Below, in pieces: positions 7,953 to 16,781 of a DNA stretch of 40,892 bases. The stretch comes from CAZDIO01 sp964505555 (GTDB taxonomy: Bacteria; Bdellovibrionota_C; UBA2361; SZUA-149; CAZDIO01). Each line of letters opens with the position of its first letter. Position 1 is the stretch's first letter. The position numbers and the translations under genes were made by a program. The notes under the pieces are model-generated. The model did no database searches and was not told the DNA's origin. It saw only the letters and a list, made by a program, of their open reading frames with translations. The stretch covers positions 1 through 40,892 of the forward strand of contig CAZDIO010000112.1 of assembly GCA_964505555.1 (NCBI GenBank). The letters run 5' to 3'.

Positions 7953-9806
7953 TTACGTTTCGCACTGCTCGTAGCTTGGCCCTGTGCAACTTCCGCATGT
8001 AGCGTCAGTCGAAGTCGGTACGCATATCGAGACAACGCCGTTGACGTTATCCGTTAGCGTTCCAGTCGGGTCTACTACCCAGGTCAACGTTGACATATTG
8101 ACACTCGATACCGTCGCATTTACTTGCGTACCGTTACCGTAAGTCAGCGTAACAACATCAGCGACCGTATCGGCCTTGATTGCGTTACTGAGTATCAACG
8201 TCCAGGTCGTAGCTCCGGCAGTTGCCATCTGTACGTTCGCAGAGCATCCAAGCGTGTTATCGCAGAAGACGCTAGTGAACTGATCACAACTACCCAGGTC
8301 AGTACCATCTGGGAAAGTAAACTCTCCCGCAGTTCCGTCAGCAGATACAGCCACAACAGTTCCTGTAATATAGCCACCACTATCAATTCCCAACTGAACG
8401 TCATCATCAGCCACTGGAATCGGACTCAATGGCGTTGCGAACGTCAAGAGCGAGTTCCCATTAACAGGGTTGATAGACGAAGTAAGGATTAACGGACAAG
8501 GGCATCCCACATCAGGTACCGTATTATCGCAGTCAGCTGGAGTCGGAGGACACGGAGCTTCTGGCAACCACGTAGCCATCAAACCTACCTTCGGACGCTC
8601 AACCAAGATACCGAACATCGCTTCAGAATACTGAGGTGCAAGTCCGATAGTAGCTGCCGTCACGAATTGTCCAACACGTCGGAACGGATCTTCAACCGTC
8701 AACGGATTAACCCATTGCCACGTATTCATGAAGCTCATTTCTGGACCGAACGAAGTATTCTGTCCAAGAGTTTGAGCTGTAGGCAAGTACATAACCTTGA
8801 ACGGATACTTACCGTGCAAGCTTACTTCTTCGTGCGTAGCAATTGCTGGATTTACCCAGTCAGGATTAATGCCAGTGAAAGCACCGATTTCCATCGGGAT
8901 GCCGTTCACATAAGGCAGAATCTCAACAGGCTCACCCGTTACAGGAGTGATGGAGAATCTTCGTGGCAACAAAATCGGGGCATTAATAAACATGCCCTGA
9001 GTCGTGCTCATGAAGTTATACTTCATCAACAAGTCATTCGCTAACCCTGAGAACCGAGCGTCTTGACGAAGCGACGGATCATCACGATAGAGCCTGCTCA
9101 AAAGCTGAGCTGAACACTCCATAGCGTAAATAGGCGATCCATTCACGTTGTCATAAGGTACCGCATCAGGCATCACGCGAAGGTACTCGTAGAACTGCTG
9201 CAGGATTTCGATATTAAGAGTCGAAATACGCTTCGTTCCAAGAGGACGATATACGTAAGGATTTTGCGGATTAGGACGAGCACCACTGGAATCAACTACA
9301 AACTTCTTCAACAATGAAGTGAAGTAGTTAAATCCGATGTTCTGCTCTTTGAAGAAAGCAATCTGTGCGTACAAATTGAGAACAATTTGTCCGAAGATTT
9401 GCTCATAGTGAGCGGTAGTCTGGATTTCCTTAATGCAGTAGGTCGGAGAACGAAAGTCTCTTTCCATGAGCTGCATAATTTTTCGCTCAATACCCGTTCC
9501 GCCAAACTGCGTCCAGTTGTATGAGCAATCAGGGCCAGCGCAAGGCTCGCACCCAGCGTTAGAACTGATCTTTTTCCATTTATCAAACCCACGCTCAACT
9601 TGAGGCATCATGCCACGAAGGATAAGCTGTTGCATTTCTGCACCGTTACCCAGGGGGAAGGCTTCAGTTTGATACATGTCAGAAATCCATCGCGGTTGTT
9701 TAACCGTGAGGTTCATGATCTGTTTGGCTATGAGAGGAGGAGCCGCAAGAAATGCCTCTTGCACGTCGGCTTCCGTGACAAGACATGAGCCCATTGTTGG
9801 AGCCAT
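7953..9806 (-). CDS. Probable major capsid protein with C-terminal Cys-rich domain
   Basis: A 617-residue protein, the fourth gene after the portal, directly after the coiled-coil scaffold-like gene, where major capsid genes usually lie. It has a good ribosome binding site (AAGGA, seven bases before ATG). Residues ~1-420 are mixed alpha/beta without a membrane segment. Residues ~425-617 differ: Cys/Pro-rich start (CPPTPADCDNTVPDVGCPCP), then two similar beta units (LTFATPLSPIPVADDDVQLGI and LILSNAIKADTVADVVTLTY), like Ig-like surface domains on some capsids. The assignment rests on order, size and the strong RBS, not on a recognised HK97 motif. A large upper-collar or adaptor protein is the alternative. 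Confidence 0.6.
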   Translation of the reverse strand: MAPTMGSCLVTEADVQEAFLAAPPLIAKQIMNLTVKQPRWISDMYQTEAFPLGNGAEMQQLILRGMMPQVERGFDKWKKISSNAGCEPCAGPDCSYNWTQFGGTGIERKIMQLMERDFRSPTYCIKEIQTTAHYEQIFGQIVLNLYAQIAFFKEQNIGFNYFTSLLKKFVVDSSGARPNPQNPYVYRPLGTKRISTLNIEILQQFYEYLRVMPDAVPYDNVNGSPIYAMECSAQLLSRLYRDDPSLRQDARFSGLANDLLMKYNFMSTTQGMFINAPILLPRRFSITPVTGEPVEILPYVNGIPMEIGAFTGINPDWVNPAIATHEEVSLHGKYPFKVMYLPTAQTLGQNTSFGPEMSFMNTWQWVNPLTVEDPFRRVGQFVTAATIGLAPQYSEAMFGILVERPKVGLMATWLPEAPCPPTPADCDNTVPDVGCPCPLILTSSINPVNGNSLLTFATPLSPIPVADDDVQLGIDSGGYITGTVVAVSADGTAGEFTFPDGTDLGSCDQFTSVFCDNTLGCSANVQMATAGATTWTLILSNAIKADTVADVVTLTYGNGTQVNATVSSVNMSTLTWVVDPTGTLTDNVNGVVSICVPTSTDATCGSCTGPSYEQCET

Positions 9807-9987
9807 AAAAATTTCCTTCGCAGAAATAAACGAATAATGTAGCTTACTTAGAAGCTATAATTGCGTACTATCTCTACAAGCTGGAATTTTCTACGGATCC
9901 TACCGAATTGCCTGTACGCTCTTTTTAAAGAGAGAAGCTACTCTTGTGCTAATTATCGAAAGCACGGCTCGTAACATGAAGTGTGAA
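9807..9987 (-). other. 181-bp gap upstream of capsid gene with small hairpins
   Basis: No ORF fits here. On the minus strand it contains a hairpin with arms CTCTCTTT/AAAGAG-like near 9920-9945, a TAGCTT/AAGCTA hairpin near 9840-9857 and AT-rich hexamers such as TATAGC and TACATTAT close to the capsid start. A late promoter or leader for the capsid gene is plausible, but I see no convincing -35/-10 pair. Confidence 0.35.
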
Positions 9988-11373
9988 CTATCTTCGGTTC
10001 TTTGACAAGATACTATTCATCTGATTGCGTGCCATTTGTTCTGGAGTCTCTTCTACGGCCTTAGCCGGTGCCGGTGCAGACGACACAGTTCCTCCGCCAA
10101 CACTCGGACGAATAAGACTATTGTATCTAATATTGTTAGTAATTTCTTCTGCTTGGCGCATTGCTTCAGTTCGTGTGTTAAGAGCAGTGGCTGATGCGTG
10201 TGCTAAAAGCACTGCTTCAGCGAGTGCTTTACCTACTTCCGGCTCTAATTCTTTAATGCCAGCTTTTGCGAATGCAGTAATGAACTTTCCATACTCAGCA
10301 GCTGCTTGTTTTAAAATAGGATCTACGAACTTAGTATTATGCTCGTTATCGTTTTCTTTACGAATTAGTTCGAGCGCACGCCCATCTTTTCGAATATTGG
10401 TGAGAGCATCTATCCAAGCGCTACGTGAACTGGCTGCGAGCTGGTTCTTTCTCGTAGCGTCTTGCGCAGCTTCAATTTGCGCTTGCTCCTGCTGTATTCG
10501 AGCCAAAGTTTGTGCCGGAGTTTTCTCCATCTCAGCAGCCTGACCATGAAGATTCTTCATGTCAGTAACAAGCTGCTTTACTTCAATAGCCCCTACACCA
10601 TCAAAATGATTAGCTAAAAACCCATTAAGCTCTGATTCTTTTTCGAAGTTAAGAGCCTCAGTTAAAGTGCCTTCTGGGATACCGTAATCCTCAGCTATAG
10701 CTTTCAGACGCGCCTGCTTAGCCTCTAAAGGCTTGGCAACTTTTTCTTTATAAGCAGCAGATCCTTTCAAATTGTGCAACTGCTCGTAGTGTTCTAACTC
10801 CGCGATACGAGCTTCTTTCTGCTGCAGAACTTCCGGGATCACCTCCCCTTTAGCGTACTTCTCTACTTGACTCTTGAGATCTTCTTTCTCTGCAAGAACA
10901 GCTTTGAGAGTACTTTCAGTTTCTTTAACCTTAAGACGAAGCTTTTTAAAATGCTGTCCTCCCTCTTCTGAGGCAGGTTCGGGCTCAGCTGGTTCTTCTG
11001 CAGTTGGAGCAACTTGAGCTGGTGTTTCAGCTGATCGGGGCTCATCTTTCTTCTCAAAATCGAAAGTAGGAGTCTCATCTTTAGATACTATCGGAGCTGC
11101 AGTCGGTTCAGCTGGTTTCGGCTCTGCCGACACAATCGGCTCTACCTTTTGCATCAATGGATTAGGCACATTGGCAGGGCGAGCCTGCGATACTGGCACA
11201 TCCAACGGAGCCGGCGCTGTAGCAGCCTGCTGCTCGGTCAAGTTTCTACGAATAAAATCAAGCGGCGATTCACCACTCTGAAGCCCTTGTAGCGCGTCAT
11301 TTATTTGCGGCGCTGGATACACCTTTGGCTGTGATATCGGAGGCGACGATTGGTTTTCCTGATCTGATGGCAT
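9988..11373 (-). CDS. Scaffold-like head assembly protein
   Basis: A 461-residue highly charged protein. Residues 1-140 are Pro/Ala/Glu-rich and disordered (repeated PAEP and TAAPI). Residues ~145-280 form a coiled coil (KLRLKVKETESTLKAVLAEKEDL, then EARIAELEHYEQLH). The rest is helical with many Ala, Glu and Lys and ends in basic KNRR. It lies directly upstream of the capsid candidate and downstream of the portal, the standard place for an internal scaffold. The first 77 coding bases overlap the end of the 11297-11698 gene in another frame. A 181-bp gap then separates it from the capsid gene. No protease motif is visible. Confidence 0.65.
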   Translation of the reverse strand: MPSDQENQSSPPISQPKVYPAPQINDALQGLQSGESPLDFIRRNLTEQQAATAPAPLDVPVSQARPANVPNPLMQKVEPIVSAEPKPAEPTAAPIVSKDETPTFDFEKKDEPRSAETPAQVAPTAEEPAEPEPASEEGGQHFKKLRLKVKETESTLKAVLAEKEDLKSQVEKYAKGEVIPEVLQQKEARIAELEHYEQLHNLKGSAAYKEKVAKPLEAKQARLKAIAEDYGIPEGTLTEALNFEKESELNGFLANHFDGVGAIEVKQLVTDMKNLHGQAAEMEKTPAQTLARIQQEQAQIEAAQDATRKNQLAASSRSAWIDALTNIRKDGRALELIRKENDNEHNTKFVDPILKQAAAEYGKFITAFAKAGIKELEPEVGKALAEAVLLAHASATALNTRTEAMRQAEEITNNIRYNSLIRPSVGGGTVSSAPAPAKAVEETPEQMARNQMNSILSKNRR

Positions 11374-11698
11374 CTGCTTCTTCCTTACTTATATCTCCGC
11401 GCTGTAGCGCGTAATCTAGACCGCCAAAATCCATTCGCGGTTCTTCAGCTTTATTCTCTACGTCAATAAACTTCTCTTTAAAGTTCATGAGCATATCGAT
11501 GGCATCGTTGAAGCCTGAACTCCAAGCAGCTTGCGTTGCCATGCAATGAACGTCTTTACCTTTTTCTAAAATAATTGGGCGTCCGATAAGACGTAACGCA
11601 CCAAAAACTCCAGAACGAAAAAGAGCAGACATACCTTCAAGATACAAAGAAACAAATTGCGGATTCGCTCTAAGGACTGCTAGTTCTTTTTCTATCAT
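11297..11698 (-). CDS. Small head-module protein between portal and scaffold
   Basis: A 133-residue protein starting MIEKELAVLRANPQFVSLYLEGM. Its ATG overlaps the portal stop as ATGA, so translation is coupled to the portal. The N-terminal 90 residues are mixed helical (GRPIILEKGKDVHCMATQAAWSSGFNDAIDMLMNF). The C-terminal 40 are acidic then polar, and their coding sequence overlaps the scaffold-like gene by 77 bases. Small proteins in this slot of large-portal phages often act with the portal or in packaging. The tail FNDAIDMLMNF resembles small phage proteins of unknown function. No firm assignment. Confidence 0.75.
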   Translation of the reverse strand: MIEKELAVLRANPQFVSLYLEGMSALFRSGVFGALRLIGRPIILEKGKDVHCMATQAAWSSGFNDAIDMLMNFKEKFIDVENKAEEPRMDFGGLDYALQRGDISKEEADAIRSGKPIVASDITAKGVSSAANK

Positions 11699-14172
11699 GA
11701 CTCAATATCGTACGGAGAAGGTGACACACCATTTAACTCAGCAAGCCTAGCTCTATTCTCCGCTAGCGGTGCTGCTTCTACGGCAGCATGTTGCTCTTCA
11801 ACTGTCTTGTTACGAGCGTTTAATTGTATCTCTAAACGCTTATTGTCTGCTTTTTTCTGCACGTCTTCTCGCATTATCTCTGCACGCTGCTCGCTTTGTT
11901 GTTGACTATTCTGTATCTGATGCTGCGCTTTTTGATCCGCTCTACGCTCATCACCCTGAAGTTTAAGTGTCTTTAACTGCTCGTCTGTCATTACTTGCTG
12001 CTGTTTTGCTTCTTGTTCTTGCTGCTTTTTAATATTGGCTTGTAACTCTTGTGCTGCATTATGCCTATTCAAAGTAGCATATTGCTGTAGTTGCTGCCAA
12101 GGCTTCTTTACACTTTCTACAAATTTTTGAGCAAACATCGACTTTGCCAGTGCCTGCAAGTGCTCTTGCATATGTGGTATAAGAACGCTGAAAATTTTAT
12201 CCGCTTCTAAAGCTGTAAGTTGTTGTTGCTGTATACGCTTTATTGTATCGTTACCTAAAGCCATATGAATAGTGAAATGCGCTCTATTCTCGTTATCAAT
12301 CGAGAAGATTGGACTCATTCCCTGCAGCATTCCGTTATTTTCAACGCCTGCTAATGAAGCACCACCAGTAGCTTCATCGGGTTGCTTCGGATGCACAAAA
12401 GCGGGAACGTAATCTCTTCCGAGCACACGGGTGACGTACTGCTTACGATACTCTCTTGCCTCATCTGGGTTGAAGTCTCCAGCAATGAGCTGTAACTCTT
12501 GCAAGCCCATAAGACCAGCCAGAGTAGACCCATCCCCAGCAACACGAGTAGCGCGAACTGAAATAAACTTCGGCATACCGTATTTATCTTGCTCTTTGAG
12601 CTGAAAGAACTCTTCAGGCACTCCGTCTTCCAAGCATAAGTCTTTCCACTTCTTTGCTGACTCATAACCAGGATCTCCCTTCTTAGAGTGAAGAAGCTTA
12701 ATAGTCATGTTGGTAACTACTATGTCAAAAAGAGAGTAGAAATGTGCGATGTTGTTTTTGAGAACTCCAAACTCTTTAAAGCTTTGCATACGTGCTTGGC
12801 TCGGAGATATGGAGCCAACGTTTCTGTCAGGGACGCCAGGGTCATCTCCACTGTTGGCTGTGTTGAACTGTAGCTTCTGTAGCACATATTGGCTGGCCCC
12901 AATAAGCTGCTGTATGTTCTCTCCGAAGTTATTTTGCACATACTCAGCAGTTCCAATATTAGTTATTGTTCCTGGGTAAAACCGAATAGCTTCAGCGTCT
13001 CTGCTTCCAGTTGCCGGAGACTTAATCATCGGACTTGCGGCCATTCTTGCCGCGTCAATAATAGAACAGTCAAGCTGCATCATTGCTTGAGCACCAGAGA
13101 AAATCTTATGCCCTAAACCACGATTGGAGTGAATCGTGAACTCACCTGGGCTTGCTGTGAAAATAACAATACCCTCTTGCATGCACTTATACTGCCTGTC
13201 AGCAAAGTAGAGAAAGTTACCCTGATTAAAAGTGCGGTCAAACATATAGTGTGAAACTTGACCGTCATATTCTTGCTGAAAGAACGACACCAAGCGAATT
13301 GAATCGGAGAACACTTGGTTGTAAGTAAGATCGCCGTTTTGGATCTTACGCTGGATATCCATTAAGTCGATGTATGTGAAGTTATCCTTCGTGAACTGGT
13401 TAGCTTTGTTTAGTAAGAGTGCCCCAAGTTCATCCATATTCCACGGGCACTTATCATAAGGCCAAAGCCCTTCTGGATGCTTTGTAACCTTATCCTTAAA
13501 GGCCATGTAGATTTCAAACAAAAACTGTGCAGTAAAGATTGTCTCTACACATATAACCGTGACTTTTTCTATATCTGCTTGTGCCTGGTCTTCAACAAAG
13601 AAACGGGATAGTTCTACTGTACGTGGTCGCCAGTCTCTTTCATCAGGCCACAGCACAGGCGAGATGCCGAACTTAACTAGTTGTCCAGCAAGCGTGTTAA
13701 ACATTGTGTAAAAACTAGGCCACTCACGAACTACCGTGTCCCAATGCTTAGCAAGAGTATCTGCGAAACCTAACAACTGTGGATCATCACTTCCTAGCCC
13801 TATTGGGTCACGGAGCTTAAACTTACAGATCGTCTCGGCTTCGTTGAGCAAGTTCCAGTAAGCCAGTGCACCTCTTTCATACAAAGAGCGAGCGTCAAGG
13901 TTGTTGAAGTTACTGATATGGGATAATCGCTTTTGAGCAAGCTCGGCGGGATTGTACGGAGGGTTCCCTGCGATGAGTCCTTCGATTGCGGCATAAAGGT
14001 CAATCCTTCGTAAATGTTCTGTACGGTACTGCCAGTACACAGCGTACGCAGCACTGACAGACTGAATAATATTTTTCGGAGCTTTGTAGGTGTCTACGCT
14101 AGTTTGAGTTATTTGCCCACGCAGCAGGCCGGCAGTAGTTACGGCAGTCATTGTGTCAAGTGAATCTACCAT
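11695..14172 (-). CDS. Portal protein with long coiled-coil C-terminus
   Basis: An 825-residue protein. Size, position one gene from the terminase and composition fit a large portal. The N-terminus (residues ~40-130, KNIIQSVSAAYAVYWQYRTEHLRR) resembles the start of big portals of podovirus-like environmental phages. The middle (AGDFNPDEAREYRKQYVTR, and a section at ~380-440 with SPATGSRDAEAIRFYPG) fits the portal core. Residues ~660-800 are a Gln/Glu/Lys/Arg-rich coiled coil (KKQQEQEAKQQQVM, then DERRADQKAQHQ), as in long portal barrels. It would form the dodecameric DNA entry ring and dock the terminase. No Walker or nuclease motif is present. Alternative: a fused portal/neck protein. Confidence 0.72.
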   Translation of the reverse strand: MVDSLDTMTAVTTAGLLRGQITQTSVDTYKAPKNIIQSVSAAYAVYWQYRTEHLRRIDLYAAIEGLIAGNPPYNPAELAQKRLSHISNFNNLDARSLYERGALAYWNLLNEAETICKFKLRDPIGLGSDDPQLLGFADTLAKHWDTVVREWPSFYTMFNTLAGQLVKFGISPVLWPDERDWRPRTVELSRFFVEDQAQADIEKVTVICVETIFTAQFLFEIYMAFKDKVTKHPEGLWPYDKCPWNMDELGALLLNKANQFTKDNFTYIDLMDIQRKIQNGDLTYNQVFSDSIRLVSFFQQEYDGQVSHYMFDRTFNQGNFLYFADRQYKCMQEGIVIFTASPGEFTIHSNRGLGHKIFSGAQAMMQLDCSIIDAARMAASPMIKSPATGSRDAEAIRFYPGTITNIGTAEYVQNNFGENIQQLIGASQYVLQKLQFNTANSGDDPGVPDRNVGSISPSQARMQSFKEFGVLKNNIAHFYSLFDIVVTNMTIKLLHSKKGDPGYESAKKWKDLCLEDGVPEEFFQLKEQDKYGMPKFISVRATRVAGDGSTLAGLMGLQELQLIAGDFNPDEAREYRKQYVTRVLGRDYVPAFVHPKQPDEATGGASLAGVENNGMLQGMSPIFSIDNENRAHFTIHMALGNDTIKRIQQQQLTALEADKIFSVLIPHMQEHLQALAKSMFAQKFVESVKKPWQQLQQYATLNRHNAAQELQANIKKQQEQEAKQQQVMTDEQLKTLKLQGDERRADQKAQHQIQNSQQQSEQRAEIMREDVQKKADNKRLEIQLNARNKTVEEQHAAVEAAPLAENRARLAELNGVSPSPYDIES

Positions 14173-14176
14173 AACA

Positions 14177-14752
14177 CTACTTCATTATATTTAATTGCCA
14201 ACAGTTTACGGTGCGCATCTGCTGTTGTTCCAGTTCGGACAAGGATACTTTCCCGTTAAAGAAAACTTTTGCACGTAATGGGCAACTACACACTTCGCAG
14301 TTACCAAGAGATTCATGGCAAGCTGATTTTCTGTCTCCAATAGTGGCGACAGCGATACTATCTGACCACTTAACAAAGCGGTCGCGGTCTGGGAACACGT
14401 TGAATTGACAGTCTTTACACTGCTTTGATCTTGCATCGGCTACCTCCTGGGGCGCAAAACTAGAATACATGAGGTTCTGCAGTAAGACGATACCTCCTTT
14501 TAAGTACGCGAAAATGCCGCGCTTAAACTCGCCTCGCTGCGTACAGCCGCCTGCGTTTTCTGGCTGATGACACAAGTAATTCTCGATAACCGCTTCTAGA
14601 AACTCTAAAGGTTCTAAGTTGTTTTGACTGCGGTAAGAGCGTATCCTTGAAACAAGCTCCTTCTCAGAAGCAGCTTCAAATTTAAAACCAGTGTTTGGAT
14701 CTCTAAAACGGTAGTTAAGAGGGCCATGAAAAGGCTTAAATTTCAATAACAT
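14177..14752 (-). CDS. Cys-rich, probably zinc-binding virion-module protein
   Basis: A 191-residue protein just upstream of the portal. It has at least eight Cys, including C-x14-C at ~62-77, CKDC (~111-114) and CEVCSC (~150-155), suggesting one or two metal sites. N-terminal residues (MLLKFKPFHGPLNYRFRDPNTGF) resemble a short conserved start seen in small phage proteins next to portals. The role is unknown; an adaptor between terminase and portal or a DNA-binding packaging factor is possible from position. Its ATG (14752-14750) directly abuts the terminase ATG on the other strand, leaving no intergenic base. Confidence 0.78.
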   Translation of the reverse strand: MLLKFKPFHGPLNYRFRDPNTGFKFEAASEKELVSRIRSYRSQNNLEPLEFLEAVIENYLCHQPENAGGCTQRGEFKRGIFAYLKGGIVLLQNLMYSSFAPQEVADARSKQCKDCQFNVFPDRDRFVKWSDSIAVATIGDRKSACHESLGNCEVCSCPLRAKVFFNGKVSLSELEQQQMRTVNCWQLNIMK

Positions 14753-16648
14753 ATGACTTCGATTGATCCAGTCATTAGAGATCTAATAGAGAAAGAAGGC
14801 TGGAAAATTTCTGCCAAGGACGGAAAAGAGGTCATCCTAGCCTACGGTGAAGTCTACCCAGTCAAGCACCCTCTGTCTATACATCTTAAGCGCTATCGCC
14901 TCTCAAAGAATCCAGAAGAAAAATATCAGCACATGAAGGCGGCGCACGACTACCTGTGGCCCACGCACATCAAGCTCTGGCATTACTGGACTGAGAGACG
15001 CTTTCGAGAACATTGTAATGGCTGGTCTTATATCTCCTATGCCGGGGGAGCCGCATGTGCAAAATCGTACGATGCCGCAAAAATTGCACTCCTCTTCTGG
15101 TTATCAAACCCTAAAGGGCACGCGGTCATTATCGCCTCTACGACACTAAACTCTCTCGGCGCTCGTATCTGGGGTTACGCAATGTCTCTCATACGGGACA
15201 CTGAAATGGAGATTCCGTTTCAATATATGCGTTCCCAGCCTCCGAAATTCTTATACGATAGAGACGACCTCCAGCACGGCATCTTTGCTGCGGCTGCAAA
15301 ACTCGGAGACGACGACTCTTCCATTAAAGACATCATCGGGCGACATCCTAAAGACGGAATACTTTTCATCGCTGACGAGTCTACGGACATGCCAATGGCG
15401 CTTGTTAAAGCGCTTCCTAACTTAGAGTCTGGGCAAGACTTCTTTCAAGCAATGTTTATCGGAAACAGTTTGTCGAAGTACGACTTGCATGGCGTTGTCT
15501 CGACTCCGAAAAACGGCTGGGGATCAGTTGATCCGCTAAAAGATGTGCAGTGGGAAACAACGCAGAAGAACGGCACTTGTCTTTTCTTTTCGTGCTATGA
15601 GTCTCCTGCCATACACGAAACAGATCCAGTTAAGAAAAAGCTACTATCAAAGTTTCTTATTACTCAAGCTACTGTTAACGAAAAGATTAAGATATACGGC
15701 AAGGACTCAGATAGCTTTTGGCGATTCGTTCTTGGCTTCTGGCGCACCTCTTCAACGGACGACACCGTTGTTAGTCGAGAATTCGTCGATAACTTCCGTG
15801 TGTTTGACTCGACTGAATGGCTTGGCATACACCCACTTTCGATTGTAGCTGGGCTTGACCCAGCGTTTTCGACGGGGGGTGATCAATGCATTCTCCGGTT
15901 AGCTATTCTTGGACAGGCTACCAACGGGCAGATAGTGCTCGACTATCAAAAAGAAAAGTTACTTTTTAAAATCGAGATCTCTGCTCAAGCTAACAAGAGC
16001 GCCGATCTTCAGATTGCGGATCAAGTTATCTCCATTCTCAACGACCATAATTGCCCTTTGCATAACCTCTGCGTAGACGCTAACGGGCAAGGTAGGGCAC
16101 TTGGAGAGGTCATACGTTTGCGAGCGCAAGCTCTCCGTCCACCGATAAAGATCTACAGCACGCGAGGCGGCAATGTTGCAGTCAATAGTTTCGATGTCGT
16201 CGTCAAGTCGTACCATGAACTTTGGTTTGCTTTCAGAGATTTTATTCAAAATGCACAAGTCAAAGGGCTAGACTACACTACCATAACGCAACTCACTTCT
16301 AGACAGATAGTTAGAAACGAGAAAACGTTGAAGTATCAGCTAGAGCCAAAAGGTGCCTATAAACGGCGAATGGGTGCGATTATGCCTTCCCTAGCACACT
16401 CTCCAGATGAAGCAGACGCGGCGGCACTTTGTTTACAGTCGGCAATAATTAACTATGGCTTTACACCAGGACAAAAGAAAGACATTGCTCCTGTTACTTC
16501 TTTCGCGCATGAAAAGTACATGGCGTATAAGGAAGAGATGAAGATGACGGAACAGCAGAAAAAAGAAATATTGGAAGCTCCACCTTGTGCGACCTTTGCT
16601 GGAGATGTCTATATGCTGGCACAGTATAAGCCTCCGTTCTCGAATTAA
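14753..16648 (+). CDS. terL: Terminase large subunit (ATPase plus nuclease)
   Basis: A 631-residue DNA packaging motor. ATPase: Walker A-like SYAGGAACAKS (~95-105, Ala replacing the usual Gly before Lys), adenine-region residues upstream, and Walker B ILFIADES (203-210) with the catalytic Glu. Nuclease of the RNase H fold: GLDPAF (Asp369), LCVDANGQG (Asp442), and SPDEADAAAL (Asp552/Asp555). These three acidic clusters are the expected metal ligands. It cuts concatemers and drives DNA through the portal. It is the only plus-strand gene between two minus-strand blocks; its ribosome binding region must lie inside the opposing 14177-14752 gene. No small terminase is certain nearby; the 17385-17726 gene is a candidate. 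Confidence 0.93.
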   Translation: MTSIDPVIRDLIEKEGWKISAKDGKEVILAYGEVYPVKHPLSIHLKRYRLSKNPEEKYQHMKAAHDYLWPTHIKLWHYWTERRFREHCNGWSYISYAGGAACAKSYDAAKIALLFWLSNPKGHAVIIASTTLNSLGARIWGYAMSLIRDTEMEIPFQYMRSQPPKFLYDRDDLQHGIFAAAAKLGDDDSSIKDIIGRHPKDGILFIADESTDMPMALVKALPNLESGQDFFQAMFIGNSLSKYDLHGVVSTPKNGWGSVDPLKDVQWETTQKNGTCLFFSCYESPAIHETDPVKKKLLSKFLITQATVNEKIKIYGKDSDSFWRFVLGFWRTSSTDDTVVSREFVDNFRVFDSTEWLGIHPLSIVAGLDPAFSTGGDQCILRLAILGQATNGQIVLDYQKEKLLFKIEISAQANKSADLQIADQVISILNDHNCPLHNLCVDANGQGRALGEVIRLRAQALRPPIKIYSTRGGNVAVNSFDVVVKSYHELWFAFRDFIQNAQVKGLDYTTITQLTSRQIVRNEKTLKYQLEPKGAYKRRMGAIMPSLAHSPDEADAAALCLQSAIINYGFTPGQKKDIAPVTSFAHEKYMAYKEEMKMTEQQKKEILEAPPCATFAGDVYMLAQYKPPFSN

Positions 16649-16651
16649 AAA

Positions 16652-16727
16652 TGGCGCTCCCTGAGAGAATCAAACTCCCAACTGACAGTTCATTAGGCTG
16701 TCTATGATACCATTTCACCAAAGGAGC
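16652..16727 (-). tRNA. tRNA with unusual 9-nt anticodon loop, CCA encoded
   Basis: Minus-strand 76-nt cloverleaf. The acceptor GCTCCTT pairs with AGGGAGC (one G-U). The D arm is GTGA/TCAT with loop AATGGTA (A14, G18-G19, A21 in place). The T arm is GGGAG/CTCTC with loop TTTGATT. Discriminator G and CCA are encoded. The anticodon stem GACAG/CTGTC has five perfect pairs but encloses nine nucleotides, CCTAATGAA, instead of seven, and the variable loop is four nucleotides. The anticodon is therefore unclear: AAU after the first U, or GAA after the second. It lies directly after the terminase stop, convergent with it, and one base from the next tRNA-like element. Confidence 0.7.
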
Positions 16728-16728
16728 A

Positions 16729-16781
16729 TGGTGCTCAGGGCTGGCTTTGAACCAGCAATCTTTTGGATTGCACCCCAAGCA
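16729..16781 (-). tRNA. Truncated tRNA-like element overlapping the pth2 end
   Basis: Minus strand. The 3' part is fully tRNA-like: T arm GCTGG-TTCAAAG-CCAGC, acceptor strand CCTGAGC, discriminator A and CCA. Upstream, GCTTGGG at 16781-16775 can pair with the acceptor strand (two G-U), giving only 53 nt with one further hairpin (GCAAT/ATTGC) in place of D and anticodon arms. Alternatively the region holds a Cys-like anticodon (U-GCA-A) in a poorly paired stem. No full-length 5' half is present. It is a decayed tRNA, a mini-tRNA, or a captured 3' half. The first 47 bases of this element are also the 3' coding end of the Pth2-like gene. Confidence 0.45.

Noticed and set aside
10025..10543. Plus-strand frame of 172 codons
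   Set aside because: Antisense to the coiled-coil scaffold-like gene; the Ser/Ala-rich product reflects reverse-complemented Glu/Lys codons.
16729..16781. tRNA 3' end as an attB-like integration site
   Set aside because: No integrase gene or second copy of the core sequence is visible in the window, so an attachment site cannot be supported.
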